A DNA stretch of 64,000 nucleotides from positions 186,001 to 250,000 of the forward strand of contig RMBW01000031.1 of the NCBI GenBank assembly GCA_004009845.1. Reading direction: 5' to 3'. The notes under the pieces were generated by a model, which saw only the letters and a program-made list of their open reading frames with translations, did no database searches and had not been told where the DNA came from. Position numbers and translations under genes: made by a program. The DNA is from Davidsoniella eucalypti (lineage: Eukaryota; Ascomycota; Sordariomycetes; Microascales; Ceratocystidaceae). This document shows, in pieces, positions 53,013 to 64,000 of the stretch (the stretch's first letter is position 1; each line of letters begins with the position of its first letter).

Positions 53013-56000
53013 TCAGCAAGCTTCCCGCTGCCTCTTCACGATATAATACGTGATCAAACTCTTCGGGTCATCCTTGACTCCCTTCATCGCTTCCCAGAAC
53101 TTCTCCTCACCAACACGTGCATGTACTGAAACGCACAACTGTACTGAGCCCATGCGCACTGCACTCTCGGAGCTCTCGAGACACCGCCCTGCCAGACTGG
53201 AGAGTTGGCCTAGCTCTGTCTCCGATGGCACATAGGATGCGTGCTTTTCCATGATCTCAGTAAGTACATGCATACCCGTGCTGAGACAGCGGCATCCATC
53301 AACGGAGGAATCCTCGCGAGTTTGAAGCATGCGTGTGGTCGTCATAACTAGCTCGGATGCATCACCAATAGTCACAAGTTCATCTGCTAGCACTTCTAGG
53401 CCGCTAACAATGTGTGTGCGAGCGTCGTATATGCTGCGCGTAGCCATGATAGCCTCCAAGCCGCGTGAAACATGAGGATGAAAGTTCGCCTTGTGGTTCT
53501 TTAATAGAAGCTTAATCGATGCGAGGACCTGAGCTTTGACATCTTGCGCCTTGTCAGCTGCCAAGTTAGGCAATGGGTCTTCTAGGTATGTGAACAACCC
53601 GAGAAGTAATGTGTCAAACTTCTCATCCGAGAATGTAACCTTCTCACGGAGAAGAGACTGTAGCTTGCGGAACCCGTGAACATCAAAGGTCTTGGCCTTC
53701 ACCCTCGCGATACCACTATCCAGAAGCTTAGCATTAACCTTTGACTTTTCGCTATTAACTTCCTTGGGACTAGAAACAGAAGGTGGAGCGGCATCTGCGT
53801 TGATATGTCTATCAGCAAGAACGGGTGCAGTTGTGGGCGTATGAGAAGAAGTGGTGGCAGGTGGATGCTGCTCGACCGGGTCCTCATACACCTTGACTAC
53901 ATTCCTGGTCTCTTTAGGCGTTTCTACTGGCTGATGTGTCGATACAACCTCAACCGTTGGGATGGGGGCCACCTCCTTAGGCATGGGATCGACCTTTGGG
54001 GATACTGCAGCTGGTGCTGAGATGGTCGACGTATACTTGGGCGGTGTTAGAACTGTGCCTGTCTGAGCTAGCGCAACCCTCATCTTAGAAGGGCTTTGCC
54101 GAGGTGTGACAGGACGGGATGCCGAAGCTCTAGCCGGCGACTGATAGCCCGTTCTAGTTGGTGATTGGTTCCCAGCCCTGCTTGGCGACTGGAACGCGGG
54201 ACGTGTCGGAGACTGTCTCGTAGGCGAGTGGTATGTGGCCCTAGTAGGTGAATGCATCGTCTCTGATGGGTGATTGCCATGAACTGAGCGGGGGCGCGGA
54301 GCCATCCTCTTAGGCGAGGGTTGTTGATGCACTAGTGGTATACCATGTTTTGATCCCGTAGTAGCTCTAGCGCGAGGCTCAGGTGTTATTATCTCCTGAA
54401 CTGCGGGCTCGTTAGACCGGACGGAATAAGGACCAGCGGTAGCTGGACGAGCGATGGCCTCAGGAGCCTTGCGACGAGGGCGCACGGGCGCAACAGACAT
54501 GCTACTTGAGCCAACAGCCGCAGTACCATCACCACCACGAGACCGAGTCGACAGAGCTGAGGCTGAGGTAGGAGCGGATGCTAGACTAGTGGTTGAAGTA
54601 GAAGCCGTAGACCGAGTACCACTGATCTGGGCCATGGCTGATCCAGGTCTGGAGATAGGCTCCTTCTTGGCGGCTAGAGCGGCTGCCTTTTTTTGGGCCA
54701 TCATAGTTTCTTTAAGTGATGGGCGAGTGCCCATAGTGCTCTTTGAGAGGCCCATTCCGGGTTTGGCTGCTGGTGCACTAGTGGTAGCATTGGGGTTGTT
54801 GGGGTCCTTATTTAGAAGCTTCTGGGCAGTAGAGTCAAGACCAGCCATGATAGCTTCAGCACGAGCAGGCCACATGCTCGAGAATAGCCAGTATGTACTA
54901 CGACTGCACTCCCTGACACCAGGATTGGCATCATTTAGACCTTTCTTAAGGCACTTTTCAATTAAGTCTAGGCCACCTGTATGTTCAATGTGAGACTTAT
55001 GATGACCTTCCTTGGTGAGCATTATCTTGAGCCAAGAGGACGAGTAGGATCTTGGTTGAACATTCTTGTCCTGAGCAGCGCCCCAGATATGCTGCATGAT
55101 GCGGTTGCTGTAGTTGACTCTAGAAATGATAGCCTCGACAGTTGCGTTGGCTTGTTGAGAGCTGATCTTCTTGGTGGCAGCACATAGCTTGATGAGAGTC
55201 TGAAGAAGGATCTCGACAAGTGGCTCAATACCTGGACCAAAAACATTTGCGGCATCCTGAACAAGGGCGCATCCTTCCTTGGAAAGACTGGTTCTCAGGG
55301 ATGTCACGGCCTTGACAATACTGTCCAAAAGAGCCTTCAAACCTGACAAAAAATGGTCTGAAAAATCCGCGGGAACATTGCCGACCATGAGACGACGGAG
55401 CTTCGTCATACTTTGCTCGCGCTTGAGCCAGTTTTGCTCCGTCTCTCGACCATCGAAGTATGTAACCATTTCGCGGAGGATATCATCTAGTTCGCGGGTG
55501 GTGTTGACGTATACAGGTTCAAGTGAATCAGCATTTGTTTCGATATTTGCTGGGGTCACGGGACGTTCGGTTGGAAGAGATGGCATAGATGAACTGGGGC
55601 CTAGGTTTGCGCGAGATTCAGATGGAGTCTCGGGCCGCACAGTAGAACCGCTAGATGGCACAAGGGCCTTGACAATCGCGTGTTCAATGGCTGGACGAAC
55701 CTTGAAGTTCTTGAGTTGACGCTTCAGATCAGACTTAGCCATATTGGGAGCATTTCTAGAAGATAGGGTTAGTATAGAGCTATTCCGGTGTATCTGCTGC
55801 ATAGCACTAGATATCATGCTTACTTGAATAGTTCGATGACTATAACTTTGGCTGTCTCACGAACCGAAGGATCCGCATCTTCCAGCAGATCCATTAGCGT
55901 AGGCACATATGTGCGGAAGGCTAGACCATGGTCTTGATGCATCTGTAGTAACCAATGCAAGGCAGCCTCCTTAGCACGCACATTTTTGCCAGCCATGGCA

Positions 56001-56407
56001 GCGTTGCGTACGAATCGCTCGACATCCATTGGGGCGACAATCTGAAGTGTCGTCAGACTCTGACTAGCTAGAGCCCGAAACTTCTCCTTCTGGTCTCCAA
56101 GCTTCTCTATTACGATGGGCAGGCTTTTGGACGCTTCCTTTGCTAGAATTTTAGGCTCCTGGCGGGAAAGACGAGTAAAGAGATGGTTTAGTGCCGTGAA
56201 TCCAGCATTCGCAAGCGCGGAGTATTGCGATACGGTGGCCAACTTGAGGGCCTCGAATAGCATTGGCGTGCATGTTTCGGGTACATTAAACTGTTTGATG
56301 CTAGACTTAGCATAGGAGATCTCGTTGACCTTGGTGTCGAGCTGGGCATCCGACTGTAGTAGATTCAGAAGATCTGCCACGTAGTCGTCGGTAAGCTTCT
56401 CTGCCAT
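53013..56407 (-). CDS. STU1: CLASP-family microtubule-stabilising protein
   Basis: Two exons, 56407-55824 and 55755-53013, with a 68-nt intron (GTAAGC...TAG), giving 1108 aa. The join restores ...VIVIELFKNAPNMAKSDLKR. The N-terminal ~230 residues are a TOG (HEAT-like) array (LQIVAPMDVERFVRNAAMAG, ADPSVRETAKVIVIELF). A second CLASP_N-type array spans about 290-540 (DANPGVRECSRSTYWLFSSM). A long Ser/Thr/Pro-rich basic region, including six SP[T/S/A]R repeats near residues 715-770, probably binds microtubules. The C-terminal ~270 residues form a further helical domain. Stu1/CLASP proteins promote microtubule rescue and kinetochore capture. The ATG chosen (MAEKLTDDYVADLL) is the first in frame. 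Confidence 0.92.
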
Positions 56408-57685
56408 TATGGACAATTTTTGATTGTCTAGGTAGAAGACGAAGGGTGTCGCGAGCAGGCGCGTTGGTATGCCCGAGATGTGTCACGAAGAGTCGGTCGG
56501 AGGAAGGCTCGTTGTGCGACGCCGGATAAGAAAGGTATTGTGATAGGCCTATGGCTGTTGAGGATATAGGACGATAAATGCTACTAAAGATAGCAGTGTT
56601 TTGTGTTGTCGGCTGGGATTAAGATGTTTGGTCGACCTAGAATCGAAGAAAATAGCGGAATTGTATTATATAGATGGGTAGTTGTGATATCGATAGTCCG
56701 TGTCAGCTTGTGCAAAGAGTTTGTAGTAGGAAATTTAGCGCGCCTAGAGCAGTCATATGCATAAGGAATTGCTCCTTTGGTCAACCGAGAGCAACAATAG
56801 AAGGCAGGCGCAATGTCAATGAAGAAAACAAAGGTTAAGAAAAGTAACAAAGTAGTCCTGCTTCGAAAACGAATTCTCGGGTAGGCAAGTAAATGACAGC
56901 TTCAAGGACACTAAGATGAGGTGAATTTATCGCAAAGGGGCTGAAGGTCAAATATCGACAAGAATTATGAAGGCAGGGATAGAGATCCAGTTGCAGCGTG
57001 CTTGCCGGGACCTGGATAGAGAGGGGTTGTTGATATTGATAGTTGACAAGCAAATCTAAATAACAAGAGATTAGAAGAATCAAAACGTAGCGCAATGCAC
57101 GAATCGAGATACTGGGTGTGTAATTTCTTGAAGTTTGCGCGCCAAAAAAAGATTGTAGGAGTTGGTGATGTTTTCTTTTCGTCAAGACACGAAGAGGGGA
57201 AGGAAGAAGAGAAAAAAAGGCCAAAGTTGTTGTTGCCTACGGAATATCAAAACAAAAATACAAATATTGCTCCCATTTGTTGACTTTGGAGCCTTTTCGG
57301 TGGATGCTACTGCCGTTTGTGGCGGGTCAATTAAACATTATATTTACCCGTGATTTCTCCTTTTTACAACCAGCCCAACTTGGCTGGCTGTTATTTGTAG
57401 ACGCGACTCTGAATTATAAAGTAGTTTGTATGTAATTTAACTGTGGGGAACAAAGATAGTGGTGGAATTATTGTTGTGCTGCTTATAACTAGTAGTTATA
57501 ATTGTCACTTTGCTTAGTCCAGTGCTTGAAAGGCCTTGAGAAATCAAGAAGAGGGGAATAATAGTTCACGTCGTATTAGTATTTATTTCAAGTCACCGAC
57601 TCTTATATCAAACTCATCAGTGGATATATTCAATTTACTACACCTGCTACATAACTATCCCAGCTATCATCGTTTACTCACAAAA
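56408..57685. promoter_or_regulatory. divergent intergenic region, STU1 / metallopeptidase-like gene
   Basis: 1.3 kb with no supported gene. A purine-rich AAGAGGGGAAGGAAGAAGAG tract lies at about 57189-57210. Confidence 0.4.
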
Positions 57686-58519
57686 ATGACCGCTAAAGAG
57701 ATACCATCGCCTGATACAGAGCAGGCCGTTGCGACTACAACTGCCATTTTATCTGAGCTCAGCACATCTGAAAGCCCATCGACTCATGCAGAGCCCGAAG
57801 ACACATCTTCTTCTTCTTCTTCTCACAAAAAGCATGCCTGCCCGCCTTCATTCCCCATTCCCAAGCTCGAAGCTCGCTTCTTCGACCTCACCTCTCCCGG
57901 GCTCAAAGCCTTTCTAGACGCCTTCGACGTGACCGATGGCGTATCAGCCGCCGCCGACATTGTTCTGAGAGCCCTATACGTATCCCCAGAATCTGCCGAT
58001 TGGCATCCACCGGATATTGAAGGCATACACATACACCTGCGTGATTTTGACGGCGTGGCCTATACGACCGGCATCGATGCCCAACCCGGGTGGCGCATGG
58101 TCGTCATATCGACTAAATACATCAACAGCCGCAAAGACACTGTGGATATTGGTCATGAGATTCGCGGTGTGCTCACGCACGAGTTCGTCCATGTATTCCA
58201 ACATAACGGCCATGGCCACTGTCCCGGCGGCTTGATTGAAGGCATCGCAGATTGGGTGCGTCTCAAGGCAGATCTGGCACCACCACATTGGAAGAGACAT
58301 AGCGACTGTGAATGGGATGCGGGCTATGAGAGAACAGGTTACTTCCTAGAGTATCTTACCGATAACTATGGCGATGATCTCGTGCGCAAAATCAACGAAA
58401 GACTGAGAGAACACTGGTCAGAAACAATCTTCTCCGATCTATGTGGTGGCAAGACTGTACATGAGCTATGGTCAGATTACAAAAAGCATCTCAAGTCACA
58501 AGAAGAACAGGCACAGTGA
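57686..58519 (+). CDS. basic secretory protein (BSP)-type metallopeptidase family
   Basis: Intronless, 277 aa from the ATG at 57686 (the frame is open further upstream but without ATG). Residues about 50-265 match the 'peptidase of plants and bacteria' (BSP) family. The zinc motif is HEFVH (58178-58192) followed by FQHNGHGHCPGGLIEGIADW, the family's extended HExxH...GLxEGxADW signature with the Glu after the motif. Downstream, GYERTGYFLEYLTDNYG and the C-terminal LWSDYKKHL also fit. Plant members are secreted defence proteins, but here no signal peptide is visible: the N-terminal ~45 residues are a Ser/Thr-rich acidic leader. Fungal homologues are mostly uncharacterised, so activity and location are open. 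Confidence 0.88.
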   Translation: MTAKEIPSPDTEQAVATTTAILSELSTSESPSTHAEPEDTSSSSSSHKKHACPPSFPIPKLEARFFDLTSPGLKAFLDAFDVTDGVSAAADIVLRALYVSPESADWHPPDIEGIHIHLRDFDGVAYTTGIDAQPGWRMVVISTKYINSRKDTVDIGHEIRGVLTHEFVHVFQHNGHGHCPGGLIEGIADWVRLKADLAPPHWKRHSDCEWDAGYERTGYFLEYLTDNYGDDLVRKINERLREHWSETIFSDLCGGKTVHELWSDYKKHLKSQEEQAQ

Positions 58520-59009
58520 AGATCCTTCGTTTTATATAATGAAATTGAAGTTATAGATAGTCCCATAATGAGGATTGATGGCTGGGCTGTTTATATGCTG
58601 GAGTCTGTATCTCCCAAGTGACAATACACAAGCGCGCCGATGACTTTCCCGGGCATCAATCATACTTGATGATTATGGCCACACGGGGATGAAGCTATAG
58701 TAATGGATTGTTTGTTAAGAGGCCTGGGTACCCAACTAGAAGTAAAACCGGTAGAACGCCAATGTGTTAAATACAAATGAAAAGGAGAGAAAATAAAACA
58801 ATAAACATCGCACTTATCAGAAACGGAAGACAATATAGACAAAAGAGCAACAAGCTAATCCAACCCAAAGAGCCTAACGGGTCTAGGAAAACAAATCACA
58901 AATATAAGGGAAGTGATATCACGGATGGTATAGACACAATATATCACCAGGGGCGGCGGACACCGATATTCCGGGCCATTTTTTTCTTTGGCTAAATGGA
59001 GCACAAAAT
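58520..59009. other. convergent intergenic region
   Basis: 490 bases between the stops of two convergent genes; no gene seen. Confidence 0.6.
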
Positions 59010-60269
59010 CTAAGCAGGAACGTGCATATCGTCGTCACTGACAACACTGCCGATCTCACTCCAGCTTGCGGGTGTGAGCATGCCATCAGTCTGACTAATC
59101 ACATCAAAGCGCGAGTCGGCGTTAGAGGCAGTTTCATTCTCATGAGCAACGTCGATGCCAGATCCATCCAAAGATACAGAGTCAGTGGGAGTCATGACAT
59201 CTTCACCTTCTTCGTCATCGTCTTCGTAGCTCACAACAGACGGCTCAGACTGAGTGGACACATCGGCAGCAGGAACAACGTGAGGAGACATGGGCATGGG
59301 GGCGAAAACGTGCTCGTTGCTTTGGTCAGCCCAAGCCTGGATGGAAGCAAAGGTGTCGTTGGGGTTCTGGACTTCGTTGATGTCGCTGAAGGGGTTCATG
59401 GGCGATTCAGAAGAGGGCGTAGCAACACGGTCGATGGTCATAGAGGAGGCGGTCTCACTGTCGTCATCAAAACCTAGCAGCGGCTGTGGGTGGACGATAC
59501 CAAGAGGAGCGTTGTCGCCATGGGCAGAGGCAGAGTAGATATCAGAAGCGTTGTCGTTAGTGGAGCCATCAGCAATAACAGAGGCAGCAGAAGAACCAGC
59601 AGTAAGGCCAGAGATAGAAGCAGAAGACATGGCGGTGTAGAAAGACGAGTCCAGTCCACGAGGCTGCGGCTCGCCACGGCGACGAAGGCCAGAACCCTCG
59701 CCGCGGACGTTAGCACCAGAATTGTAAACATATGCACCTTGGGCAGCGTTCTTGTCGGGTTTCAGGAAATCATCAAAGCTAGTTCCGGAACCCCGGCGGG
59801 CTGGTGGGAGCAGGCGGTTTTGGGGAACAGAGTTATCGAAGTTATCAGAGAAGGCATCGGTGGAAGCAGCGGCGGCCTGGCGGGCCTCTTCGGTTTTCTT
59901 TGACTCGTGGATAGCTTTCCAGTAGTTGAGCTCTTCGGTCTGGCGCTGGCGGGCTTCTTCGGTGACGTCATTGTTATCGTGGTCTGTTTCGGGGGTCTGC
60001 GTAGCATCACTGTCGCGGCGGCTGCGATTGCGGTATTGCGATGACATCATAAAGCCATCGGCATCTTCGGGACGGTTGTACATAGGCTCGCGATATTCAT
60101 CGTCGTCATCGGCAAAGGCGCCGCGCCGGCCTTGCATAGCCTCGGTAAAGCGGCGACGCATGTTATCGGCATAACGCCGGACTTCTGGGTTCTCGTAGAT
60201 TATGATTGCAGCGGCTACAGCCACGGTCACGGCAATCACGCCGGCTGAGACGGCCACGGGGTTAGTCAT
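59010..60269 (-). CDS. fungal single-pass membrane protein of unknown function
   Basis: Intronless, 419 aa from an ATG in a strong context (GCCACCATGACT). An N-terminal hydrophobic helix at residues about 4-25 (VAVSAGVIAVTVAVAAAIII) followed by basic YENPEVRRYADNMRRRF suggests a type III or signal-anchor membrane protein, with a long charged cytoplasmic tail. About residues 100-145 form a likely helix (TEEARQRQTEELNYWKAIHE). The rest is Ser/Asp/Asn-rich and disordered, with repeated acidic patches (DDDEYRE, EDDDEEGED). This arrangement is seen in conserved uncharacterised proteins of filamentous ascomycetes. I do not recognise a function. The frame is also open upstream of the ATG, but that extension is 5' leader. 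Confidence 0.75.
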   Translation of the reverse strand: MTNPVAVSAGVIAVTVAVAAAIIIYENPEVRRYADNMRRRFTEAMQGRRGAFADDDDEYREPMYNRPEDADGFMMSSQYRNRSRRDSDATQTPETDHDNNDVTEEARQRQTEELNYWKAIHESKKTEEARQAAAASTDAFSDNFDNSVPQNRLLPPARRGSGTSFDDFLKPDKNAAQGAYVYNSGANVRGEGSGLRRRGEPQPRGLDSSFYTAMSSASISGLTAGSSAASVIADGSTNDNASDIYSASAHGDNAPLGIVHPQPLLGFDDDSETASSMTIDRVATPSSESPMNPFSDINEVQNPNDTFASIQAWADQSNEHVFAPMPMSPHVVPAADVSTQSEPSVVSYEDDDEEGEDVMTPTDSVSLDGSGIDVAHENETASNADSRFDVISQTDGMLTPASWSEIGSVVSDDDMHVPA

Positions 60270-63200
60270 GGTGGCGACTCGATGGAGATTGGAGAATATG
60301 GGTTGGTATAGGTAAGAGACGATATATGGCGAGAGGCTGATCAGATGGTGTGAGAAAATAGAGGAAGATAAGAAAAAACAAGGACGGTTGGAAGAGAGAA
60401 AGAGGAATGAATAATAAGGCGGTCGCAACAGCCCTCACAGATAGAAAGAAGCTGGGCACAAAATCAGCAGAGCTAGGTTATGGGGCTACGAAATAAATTC
60501 AGGGCCTAGAGGCTTCTGTAAGCGGTAGGCCTCCTCTGCCACCACTATAGCTCAACAAAACGCCCGACACTACCGTGAGAGGAAGAATGCAAACAGGACA
60601 AAGCACCAGAAGACAAAAGTTGATGAATGGGCTGAGTGCTAAGCAAGTATATTGCGAGGCAGCCTAAACAAACTAGCACAATCAGACGCTTAAGCAAAGA
60701 GCAACAGTCCCAAACTCGGCAATGTCAAGAAGGCAATGAGGGCAAGCGCAAAAGACTAGAAAAAAGCGGCCCATGCTTCAGATACGTCTGCCTAGAACAC
60801 TTCGGATATTCGGTTGCGTTAGGCACTTGAAAGAGCCGCCACAGCCCCAGATTTAGCACCCAATTCTTTCGTCCCAACGTTGTTCTTTTCGTGGCGCCAG
60901 AAGCCTTTTTCGGTGGCAAACTACAAGACGTGATTCGCTGGCTGCTTCCTCTGCTTCCGTGGTTCTGGTATAATCTGATATAGGGTTGAGATGGGGGTTT
61001 GGTTTTGATGGTGGACAATGCTAGACGGTATACTTTTCTTTTCTTTCGCAAAGCTTACCTTTGACTACTATCAGTGGAATCGGCATAGTGCCAGGGCCAG
61101 TGTAAAAAATCGGGTTTGTGTGCGAGCTGTAGCTAGCCTGGTAGACTTCCTGACTAAGCTTTTTCTTACACTCGGCTTATACTGGGGCTGCTGTTCAAGG
61201 CGTAAACAAAGATGACGAGGACAAAGAAAGAGTGTGAATACCAGCAAGACGGACAAAGACTGGCAAAGTGCGCCCTCGACGATATTTAGATAGAAGAAAG
61301 AAGAGAGAGAAAGGGAAAGAAAGGGATTAGATGAAAGAAGGGAAGGAAAACGGCAAATGTGATCAAAGATAAGGAACAAGAAAAAAGAGGAAATCAATGC
61401 GTGTCACTCTCGCTTTTCCAGAGAAAGAAACACTAGACTATTGCAGTCCTAGCCAATATCGATCGAGCCCGTCCACTCAGACACAAACACGCACACGCAT
61501 ATACTTTTATATGCCAGGGATAACAACGGAAGCAAGCCTTTTGTTTTTTTAGTTGAACGAGATGTCTGATGTGTAGGCAGTGTACAACTAAGTCAAGGCG
61601 GAAGCTCCTGTTGTTACAGCAGAACCGTGACAGGAGAGCAAAAAAGGAAGTGAGAATAGTCTTGGCTAGTCGATTAAGAGACGAGAAAACTGACACAAAA
61701 AGAGCATGTGCGTATATATCTCTCTCTATAGTTCTATGCTCGGATGAACAGAAAAATAAGCAAAACAACTAAAACTCGAGCCTACCTGACATTTGGCGGG
61801 TGCATGTCGATAAATATACAGGATAGCTAGCACACGAAACATCATAAGCAAGCACAACCAACGTGGGCAGACAGACCCCCGTAAATATACATCCATCCCA
61901 TTAAACCCATGGCCAAACACGGACACAGATAGCACTGTATTGTATCAGTATTGCCCTGGCCAAGCGTCGCATCAGGCTCGAACCTAGTCTAGTTGCCTTT
62001 CGTTAGTAGTAGTGGTAGGTAGATACTGCCCTCTGTCTCTTTCTTTCTTGTCTCGCTTGGTGTGCTTCAGTTGTATGTATGTACCCCATCCAGGCCCTGT
62101 TACCCCCTCCATGACGTCTATTTTCAGGTGCTATCCGTGCTTTTAGAAACACCTGGAGCTATACGCACAAACGACGCATTGTGTTCGTTTGTCTGCGTAT
62201 AATTGCGCGACTAATGAGGCGTTTTATCGTGGCTGTTGCTTACACCCGCTTCATCTGCAACCGACATCCCAATTCATAGCTTCATAGCTTCATAGCTACA
62301 ACACCGTCTCGTGGCAATATATCAGATTGAATATCAAGACCTAATTTCCCCTCTCGTGCCATATATGTACAGGGTTTAATCGCCCATTCATCATTCACCC
62401 TATTCTGCAGCTAGTCGCGATACGATTCACAATGTAAGAAGGTTTGGGCCGCGGGAACAGGATCTGATTCTTGTTCCGCTGGCAAGGCTTTCTTTCCTTG
62501 ATGAGCCGTACAGTCCGTATGGTATCAACGTGTGTGAGTGCTTCCCGGCACTAATCGATTATGCAGGCTGTAGAGCCCCATTCCGTGTCGCGGGCAGGAT
62601 TATACTCGTAGACTATATATTGCGTGGAACCGCGACTCTAGCTCAAGAATACAACTATGGCGCCGAGTCGATATTCCTATAACATGCCAGGCTAGTTTCA
62701 GCTGGGATTGGCTTGATACATCAATCAGCTTTAGGCGCTGTTAGGTCGCTCGCTATTCACCGTATTCTTACAACTGCTTGACCAAACCAACATGAGCGAT
62801 GCAAACGGAAGAGGCGACAGTCAAAGAAATATAGAGTTCAAGGTTGCAGTGACAGCAAACATAGCGTGACATTGTATGCAGAATGCGCTTGCATTGCCTA
62901 CAAATATATGCAAGTAACTACCATGAACAGGTCGGTATTCAATCGTACTGCCTTCATTTGTATATACATGCCGTCCAACGAGATGATAGGCCAGGGATAT
63001 GGCTTGATATTAGACAGACTTTGAGAAATGAATTCAACATATATATGGTAGAGACGACAGAATCGAGCAACTCAAAAAATAAAGGGCACCAAGATGCGTT
63101 CATTGAGAGTACCGTTGTCCAAAACAGTTGGTCATGGGCAATTCGAAAAAGGCGGTGTCCCAAATAGGTCTATCTCGGTGCAGATATCTTTTGGAAGAGT

Positions 63201-64000
63201 CTCTTTTTGTACATGTAAGTGGTCTGGCGAGGGATATTTTATGTCAAATTAGTTATTAGGGTTTGTTGTGACTGATCTATCTGTATACGTGTAACCCTGT
63301 AGAAACAAAGGTAGGGTTACTGGGGTCACTCCCGTGTTGCACTAAGAAGAAGTGATGATATGACTAACCAGTCTAAAGAAAAAGAACGGCTAGAGAAAAT
63401 ACTTGCCGAATTACGGATTAGAAACAAGGGAATGCCATTATTTCCACATGTATGAGTAGTGGTATGTTGGAATAATGACGTGCCAAAACTATTTATTTAG
63501 TATTAGTTAGTGTATTTATTTATGGAGTCATGAAGATTTTGTGCACAAAAATTCGATGCTTACTTAGATTGAAGAATCAAGGAAATCAAAATACTAGAAA
63601 AAACTAGATCTACCTCTTTCTTTGCTTACGGGACATACAAAACATAACGTAAGGGTAGATATTTTATGACAGCTCTTTTTTTTTCTTTTTTTTTTTTTCT
63701 GGGGGGTGAATTTATGATGTATTCAAGTGGAAAAGAAAATACCATGCGATATTATGAGGATATAATAAGATATAGACAAGCGAATGGAAAATAAAAAGAA
63801 ACAGTAATAGCTAGCGCCTTGCTTTGGTAAGAAAACTTATCTGACCCAAAATCCATATCGAATCTAGGATATTTGTGGGTGCTTTTTGGAAAATGTTGAG
63901 TCGTCGTTAAAAATAGGAAAAAAAAAAGAGATATGTAGATGAAGAAGGAATTGCCAAAAGAGTACCAAAAGTTCGTGATCGACGTGAAAAATAACGAGAA
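60270..64000. other. 3.7 kb without a supported gene
   Basis: Includes a leader of the membrane-protein gene. Short frames (for example 62883-63167, 94 codons, ATG start) have no recognisable domain or splice partner. Small repeats: (AGCTTCAT)3 at 62277-62297; an inverted pair GTAACCCT...AGGGTTAC at about 63291-63320; and a degraded mini-retroposon core TATTTATTTATGGAG-TCATGAAGATT at 63511-63538. Confidence 0.45.

Noticed and set aside
62883..63167. 94-codon plus-strand ORF
   Set aside because: No domain, poor start context, a competing antisense frame and no splice partner.

Overview
This 64 kb window comes from a filamentous ascomycete genome, most likely Pezizomycotina. The evidence is short spliceosomal introns (mostly 57-139 nt) with GTAAGT-like donors and CTAAC-like branch points, a fungal LIM-RhoGAP, a Stu1/CLASP protein, an Atos-family protein, a DUF2415-type WD protein, and long AT-rich gaps between genes.

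Layout. (1) 1-21.6 kb is a housekeeping block: the 3' end of an L-2-hydroxyglutarate dehydrogenase-like gene, a DUF2415/WD protein, mitochondrial Hsp70 (SSC1), SRP68, a large mitochondrial-type PPR protein, an Atos-like protein and an Fyv7-type rRNA-processing protein. (2) 21.6-37.4 kb is an accessory, repeat-rich compartment. It holds LTRs, fragments of non-LTR retrotransposons, a dispersed repeat family with (TTTGA)n borders, a gene of a fungal family with a possible nuclease-like core, a small secreted protein, and a relic of a paralogue of that secreted protein. It also holds a recent R2-like (restriction-like-endonuclease type) non-LTR retrotransposon whose two halves lie head to head. 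The block ends at an intron-containing tRNA-Ser(CGA). (3) 37.4-43.4 kb is gene-poor, with two small spliced genes proposed here. (4) 43.4-47.5 kb is a LIM/RhoGAP gene whose frame continues for 159 codons past an in-frame TAG. (5) 47.5-52.6 kb is a gene-poor stretch ending with another copy of the dispersed repeat and an initiator tRNA-Met. (6) 53-60.3 kb carries Stu1/CLASP, a basic-secretory-protein-type metallopeptidase and a fungal single-pass membrane protein. (7) 60.3-64 kb shows no gene I can support.

The most striking object is the retrotransposon at 32897-36580. Its zinc-finger/RT half (+ strand) and its CCHC/endonuclease half (- strand) are both open. They would join in frame across a shared 16-nt sequence, which is also present in the target DNA. 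The whole is flanked by a 9-bp duplication (TATTTAACG), and a related copy of the target repeat at 52201-52443 acts as an empty site. This is the arrangement expected from a 'twin-priming' 5' inversion. No operon-like functional linkage joins the housekeeping genes. All calls rest on reading the sequence; no database search was run.
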